DNA of 10,487 nucleotides from an uncultured Prevotellaceae bacterium (lineage in GTDB: Bacteria > Bacteroidota > Bacteroidia > Bacteroidales > Bacteroidaceae), in contig CADCQC010000185.1 in NCBI GenBank assembly GCA_902803455.1, positions 1 to 10,487 of the forward strand. Direction: 5' to 3'. A program made the translations under genes and the position numbers. Of the stretch, positions 8,235 to 10,487 are shown one piece after another. A model generated the notes under the pieces. The model was not told the DNA's origin, ran no database searches, and saw only the letters and a program-made list of their open reading frames with translations. Each line of letters starts with the position of its first letter. Position 1 is the first letter of the stretch.

Positions 8235-8286
8235 TGTGGTCTATTTGTTTGGCCACATGGCTTATGAGAAAGTGATGTGGTCTATT
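8235..8286. repeat. 11-base direct repeat around the GNAT stop and the argG leader
   Basis: TGTGGTCTATT (plus strand) occurs at 8235-8245 and again at 8276-8286, 41 bases apart. The right copy spans the GNAT stop codon and the left copy lies in the 76-base gap before argG. Extending into the flank keeps a partial match. It could be chance, a small duplication remnant, or a regulatory element. The gap contains no T-run terminator and no clear promoter, so argG is most likely transcribed from the argR promoter. Confidence 0.4.
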
Positions 8287-8872
8287 GCTCCAGCGCCTTG
8301 ATGCGCTCCAGCACCTCGTTGGGTATCTTGGCGGGCAGATGCTCCTCCGGGTCATAGAGCATGGCCGTGCAGATGCAATATTTGCGGCCAGTGCGCTTGA
8401 GGATGTCGACATTGACACATCCTTCGCACCCGCGCCAGAAGGCCTCGTCGTCGGTGAGGTCGTCGAAGGTGACGGGCTGATAGCCCAGACGGGTGTTCAT
8501 CGCCATCACCGCAGCGCCGCTTGTCAGACTGAAGATCTTGGCATGTGGCCACCGTGTGCGGGCCAGCGAGAATGTCATCTCTTTGATGCGGCGTGCCACG
8601 CCACGGCCACGGTAGTTGGGATGGACGATCAGTCCTGAGGTGGTGACATAGTGCTTGTTGCCCCACGTCTCAATATAACTGAAACCTGCAAAAATATCGC
8701 CATCGAGGGCGATGACCGCCTTGGCCTCCCGCATTTTGGTCACTAAGTAATCATGGGTGCGCTTGGCAATACCGGTGCCACGCACCTTGGCGGCATCGGC
8801 AATCGTTTCCAGGATGGTGTCGACATATTTCTCATGAGAGGAGTCGGCCACCAACACTTGAATGTCTTCCAT
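8282..8872 (-). CDS. GNAT-family acyltransferase, candidate N-acylglutamate (N-succinylglutamate) synthase
   Basis: This 196-residue protein has a GNAT acyl-CoA-binding core. Motif A is visible as TTSGLIVHPNYRGRGVARRI (77-96), with the RGRGVA loop (89-94) that holds the CoA pyrophosphate. The N-terminal strand and helices (about 1-60) and the segment KIFSLTSGAAVMAMNTRLGY (112-131) complete the fold. The C-terminal part carries four cysteines, C149, C152, C166 and C168, in a CxxC plus CxC arrangement that is unusual for a GNAT. It sits between argR and argG with no classical argA or argJ in the window. I therefore infer that it makes N-acylglutamate from glutamate, probably with succinyl-CoA in this lineage. 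I recall, without being able to verify it here, genetic work in Bacteroides thetaiotaomicron assigning this role to a GNAT next to argR. A general GNAT of other specificity remains possible. It starts 53 bases after the argR stop. Confidence 0.8.
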   Translation of the reverse strand: MEDIQVLVADSSHEKYVDTILETIADAAKVRGTGIAKRTHDYLVTKMREAKAVIALDGDIFAGFSYIETWGNKHYVTTSGLIVHPNYRGRGVARRIKEMTFSLARTRWPHAKIFSLTSGAAVMAMNTRLGYQPVTFDDLTDDEAFWRGCEGCVNVDILKRTGRKYCICTAMLYDPEEHLPAKIPNEVLERIKALEQ

Positions 8873-8925
8873 TTTTAGTTGTTTAAAAAGGATGTCTTAT
8901 TGGGAGTTTAGAAATATGTGTGTCG

Positions 8926-9414
8926 CTATTCGGCAGCAAGACTGATGTCGCCGATGACCGGCTTCAGTTCCGTCACCACGTTCTCGGGTGATACACCTTC
9001 CTTGATGACGATAAAGATGGTGTCGTCGCCGGCAATCGTTCCTAAGATGTCGGGTGAGTCGCTGTTGTCGATATTATAGGCTATGCTGCTGGCATACCCA
9101 GGGCGTGTTTTGATGACACCTAAGTTGCCTGAGAAGCTGATGGAAAGGAATCCGGATGTCTGCAGCATCTCGGCGGCTGTCCTGGGGCGTGTGAATCGCT
9201 TATACATCGTGTCGTTGGGCAAGACATAGACGTATTTGCCATTCATGCTGGCTGCCTTGGCCACCTTGAGTTGCTTGAGGTCTCGGCTCAAAGTGGCTTG
9301 GGTGAGTTTGAATCCTTCCTTTTCCAACGCTTGAAGCACCTCTTCCTGACTGCCTAATTCCATGCTGGAAATCAGCATCTTGAGGGCTTCCATTCTGCTT
9401 TTCTTAACCTTCAT
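8926..9414 (-). CDS. argR: Arginine repressor ArgR
   Basis: ArgR senses arginine and, as a hexamer, binds ARG-box palindromes. The 162-residue protein has the normal two domains. Residues about 5-65 form the winged helix, with TQATLSRDLKQL (38-49) as the family's DNA-recognition signature. Residues about 85-155 form the oligomerisation and arginine-binding domain, with GTIAGDDTIF (125-134) carrying the two aspartates (D130, D131) that contact arginine in known ArgR structures. It is the first gene of the run, and two ARG-box-like sites lie immediately upstream, so autoregulation and repression of the whole arginine block are likely. The first ATG (9412-9414) fits the family's N-terminus; an internal Met at residue 8 is a less likely alternative. 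Confidence 0.96.
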   Translation of the reverse strand: MKVKKSRMEALKMLISSMELGSQEEVLQALEKEGFKLTQATLSRDLKQLKVAKAASMNGKYVYVLPNDTMYKRFTRPRTAAEMLQTSGFLSISFSGNLGVIKTRPGYASSIAYNIDNSDSPDILGTIAGDDTIFIVIKEGVSPENVVTELKPVIGDISLAAE

Positions 9415-9417
9415 GTT

Positions 9418-9431
9418 TGTATAATTATTCT
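9418..9431 (-). promoter_or_regulatory. ARG-box-like operator, promoter-downstream copy
   Basis: On the minus strand this reads AGAATAATTATACA, matching 12 of 14 positions of the E. coli-type ARG box TGAATWWWWATTCA. It lies just 5' of the argR start codon and just downstream of the predicted transcription start, a position where a bound repressor would block transcription. It shares the 10 bases ATAATTATTC (plus strand) exactly with the second site at 9470-9483. AT-rich composition raises the chance of false matches, so the paired arrangement is the main support. Confidence 0.6.
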
Positions 9432-9441
9432 ATTGCGGCTG

Positions 9442-9473
9442 CAAATTTATACAAATTAAACTGAATCGCCAAA
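9442..9473 (-). promoter_or_regulatory. Bacteroides-type promoter for argR and the arginine block
   Basis: On the minus strand TTTG (9470-9473) is followed after 20 bases by TAAATTTG (9442-9449). This matches the Bacteroidota primary sigma pattern TTTG at -33 and TAnnTTTG at -7 at every defined position. Transcription would start near 9435, giving a leader of about 20 bases before argR. No comparable promoter was found further down the run, so this one may drive much of the block. The -33 element overlaps the upstream ARG box. Confidence 0.7.
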
Positions 9474-9483
9474 TAATTATTCA
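9470..9483 (-). promoter_or_regulatory. ARG-box-like operator overlapping the -33 element
   Basis: The minus strand reads TGAATAATTATTTG, 12 of 14 matches to the ARG box TGAATWWWWATTCA. It overlaps the TTTG of the predicted promoter. Its centre is 52 bases from the centre of the site at 9418-9431, close to five helical turns, so a single ArgR hexamer could bridge both on the same face. In E. coli paired boxes are usually only about 3 bases apart, so this spacing is different. Confidence 0.6.
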
Positions 9484-9495
9484 ACAATTATTGAA
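9480..9495. repeat. Near-perfect 16-base palindrome beside the upstream ARG box
   Basis: TTCAACAATTATTGAA has 8-base arms that pair with one mismatch. It partly overlaps the ARG-box-like site at 9470-9483 and lies just upstream of the -33 element. It may be an extension of the ArgR operator, a site for another regulator, or a by-product of AT-rich sequence. Confidence 0.4.
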
Positions 9496-9524
9496 AAGTC
9501 TGTATAGAAATGGTATATAGTAGG

Positions 9525-9564
9525 AAAAAAGCAGCGGGAAGTCTGCATGACGCAAACCTCCCGC
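9525..9564 (-). terminator. Intrinsic terminator after the BAX-inhibitor-1-like gene
   Basis: On the minus strand 9564-9552 pairs with 9546-9534 over 13 base pairs, including two G-U pairs, around a 5-base loop (9547-9551). The second arm is followed by TGC and six T residues (9530-9525). The stem is GC-rich (GCGGGA at its base). It lies 20 bases after the stop of the upstream gene and before the argR promoter, so it separates the two transcription units. There is no T-run on the other side, so it works in the leftward direction only. Confidence 0.88.
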
Positions 9565-9584
9565 CGTATAGAGGACTTTTCCTG

Positions 9585-10325
9585 TTAGTCTCTCTTCCCG
9601 AAGATACGGAGAAGATAGATAAAGAGGTTGATAAAGTCGAGATAGAGTGTGAGCGCACCGAGGATGGCAAATTTCTGCGCACGCTCGTCAGCATATTCTG
9701 CGCTCATGCACATCTCCTTGATCTTCTGTGAGTCGTAGGCGGTCAGTCCGACGAAAATCAGCACGCCGAGATAGCAGATGATCAGGTCGAAGCCGCTGCT
9801 CTTGACGAAGAACACGTTGACCACGGTGGCGATGATAATACCGATGAGGGCCATCAGCAGGTATTTCCCCAACGAGGAGAGATCGGCCTTGGTGGTGTAG
9901 CCCACAAAAGCCATGGCGCCGAATGTGCCGGCTGTGATGAGAAACACATTGGTGATGGATGAGGTGGTATATATCAGGAATATCGACGACAGGGTGACAC
10001 CGTTGATGATGGAGTAGATGATGAACATCAGGGTGGCCATGGTCAGCGACAACTTGTTGATGGCTGCCGACAGTCCTATCACGATGGCCAGTTCGGCAAT
10101 GATGAGACCCCACAACAGGGCGGGTGTGTTATACAGCGTGAAGATGAAACTGGAGTTGGCCACGTAATAAGCAGAGATTCCTGTGATGACGAGCGCCATC
10201 GTCATCCACAGATACACCTTGCGCATCAGGATGCCAAATGCCTGTGAGAGGTATCTTTCTCTTTCTTGCTGATTCAGGCTACCCTCTCTCTCCCTGATCA
10301 TTGTAGCAAAATCTTTCTCGTTCAT
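9585..10325 (-). CDS. BAX inhibitor-1-like (YccA/YetJ-type) inner-membrane protein
   Basis: This 246-residue protein has a charged cytoplasmic N-terminus (about 1-33) followed by about seven hydrophobic segments, roughly at 36-56, 66-88, 93-115, 121-143, 153-174, 179-197 and 221-242. This is the layout of the Bax-inhibitor-1 family. The conserved acidic positions D198 (in LTAYDSQKIK) and D230 (in LTLYLDFINLF) correspond to the di-aspartyl pair that controls calcium leak in the structurally studied Bacillus YetJ. Bacterial members are thought to affect ion leak, membrane stress or protease action, but the role here is not shown. The gene ends at a strong terminator and has its own upstream region, so it appears to be transcribed separately from the arginine genes. 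Confidence 0.92.
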   Translation of the reverse strand: MNEKDFATMIREREGSLNQQERERYLSQAFGILMRKVYLWMTMALVITGISAYYVANSSFIFTLYNTPALLWGLIIAELAIVIGLSAAINKLSLTMATLMFIIYSIINGVTLSSIFLIYTTSSITNVFLITAGTFGAMAFVGYTTKADLSSLGKYLLMALIGIIIATVVNVFFVKSSGFDLIICYLGVLIFVGLTAYDSQKIKEMCMSAEYADERAQKFAILGALTLYLDFINLFIYLLRIFGKRD

Positions 10326-10487
10326 ATTTGTTTATCTTTTATATATATTAGATAATGTGAAGTGAGTCTATGAATCTATGACTTCTTTTTCAAAATAGAT
10401 GCCAAATATGTTGTCTTTCTATCGCTTTTTTGATTCTTTAAGAAAAAAACGCCAATTGTCAGACATACATTATTTTTTGAAGTAGAG
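10326..10487. other. AT-rich non-coding region upstream of the BAX-inhibitor-1-like gene
   Basis: No gene is seen in these 162 bases. The region is clearly more AT-rich than the coding DNA and presumably holds the promoter for the gene to its left. I could not find a convincing TTTG / TAnnTTTG pair; TTTG-like segments exist, but none has a good -7 partner at the right distance. A short tandem TCTATGA repeat lies at 10367-10373 and 10375-10381. Confidence 0.5.

Noticed and set aside
8251..8261. Short inverted repeat (GCCA-CA-TGGC) in the gap before argG as a possible attenuator
   Set aside because: The stem is only 4 base pairs with a 2-base loop and there is no T-run, so it would not form a stable hairpin or terminator.
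8206..8418. N-terminal 71-codon extension of ArgG
   Set aside because: The extension overlaps the GNAT coding region and carries no ArgG-like sequence; the ATG at 8205 gives the family-typical N-terminus.

Overview
The window looks like a chromosomal segment from a member of the Bacteroidota, probably Bacteroidales (Prevotella/Bacteroides-like). The evidence is the match of the encoded proteins to that group's arginine and proline enzymes, the lack of clear Shine-Dalgarno sequences in front of the genes (the leaders are A-rich), and a promoter in front of argR that fits the Bacteroides-type TTTG / TAnnTTTG pattern. I infer this from sequence features alone and ran no database search. All convincing genes lie on the minus strand, so transcription runs from the right end to the left. 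The plus-strand open frames are antisense shadows.

Right end (about 9525-10487): a BAX-inhibitor-1-like seven-helix membrane protein with about 160 bases of AT-rich upstream DNA, closed by a strong intrinsic terminator at 9525-9564. The next stretch (9415-9500) is a compact control region: a Bacteroides-type promoter with one ARG-box-like palindrome over its -33 element and a second one between the predicted transcription start and the argR start codon. This suggests that ArgR represses its own operon.

Main block (1-9414): ten genes and a partial eleventh, with mostly tiny gaps or 4-base overlaps: argR, a GNAT acyltransferase, argG, a small PspC-domain membrane protein, argC, argD, proC, an XRE-cupin regulator, an AMP-forming acyl-CoA ligase, proB and the first part of proA, which runs off the left edge. 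ProB, ProA and ProC together turn glutamate into proline. ArgC, ArgD and ArgG are steps of arginine synthesis from the same precursor. The GNAT is placed to be the missing first step (N-acylglutamate synthase). In Bacteroides the arginine route is known to use N-succinyl rather than N-acetyl intermediates, so the substrates of ArgC, ArgD and the GNAT here may be succinylated. argB, argF', argE and argH are not in the window.

The window is mostly core metabolism. I see no mobile element, CRISPR array, rRNA or tRNA. The points that deserve attention are the GNAT as a non-classical ArgA with an unusual four-cysteine tail, the two-operator layout at argR, the PspC gene translationally linked between argG and argC, and the regulator/ligase pair placed between proC and proB.
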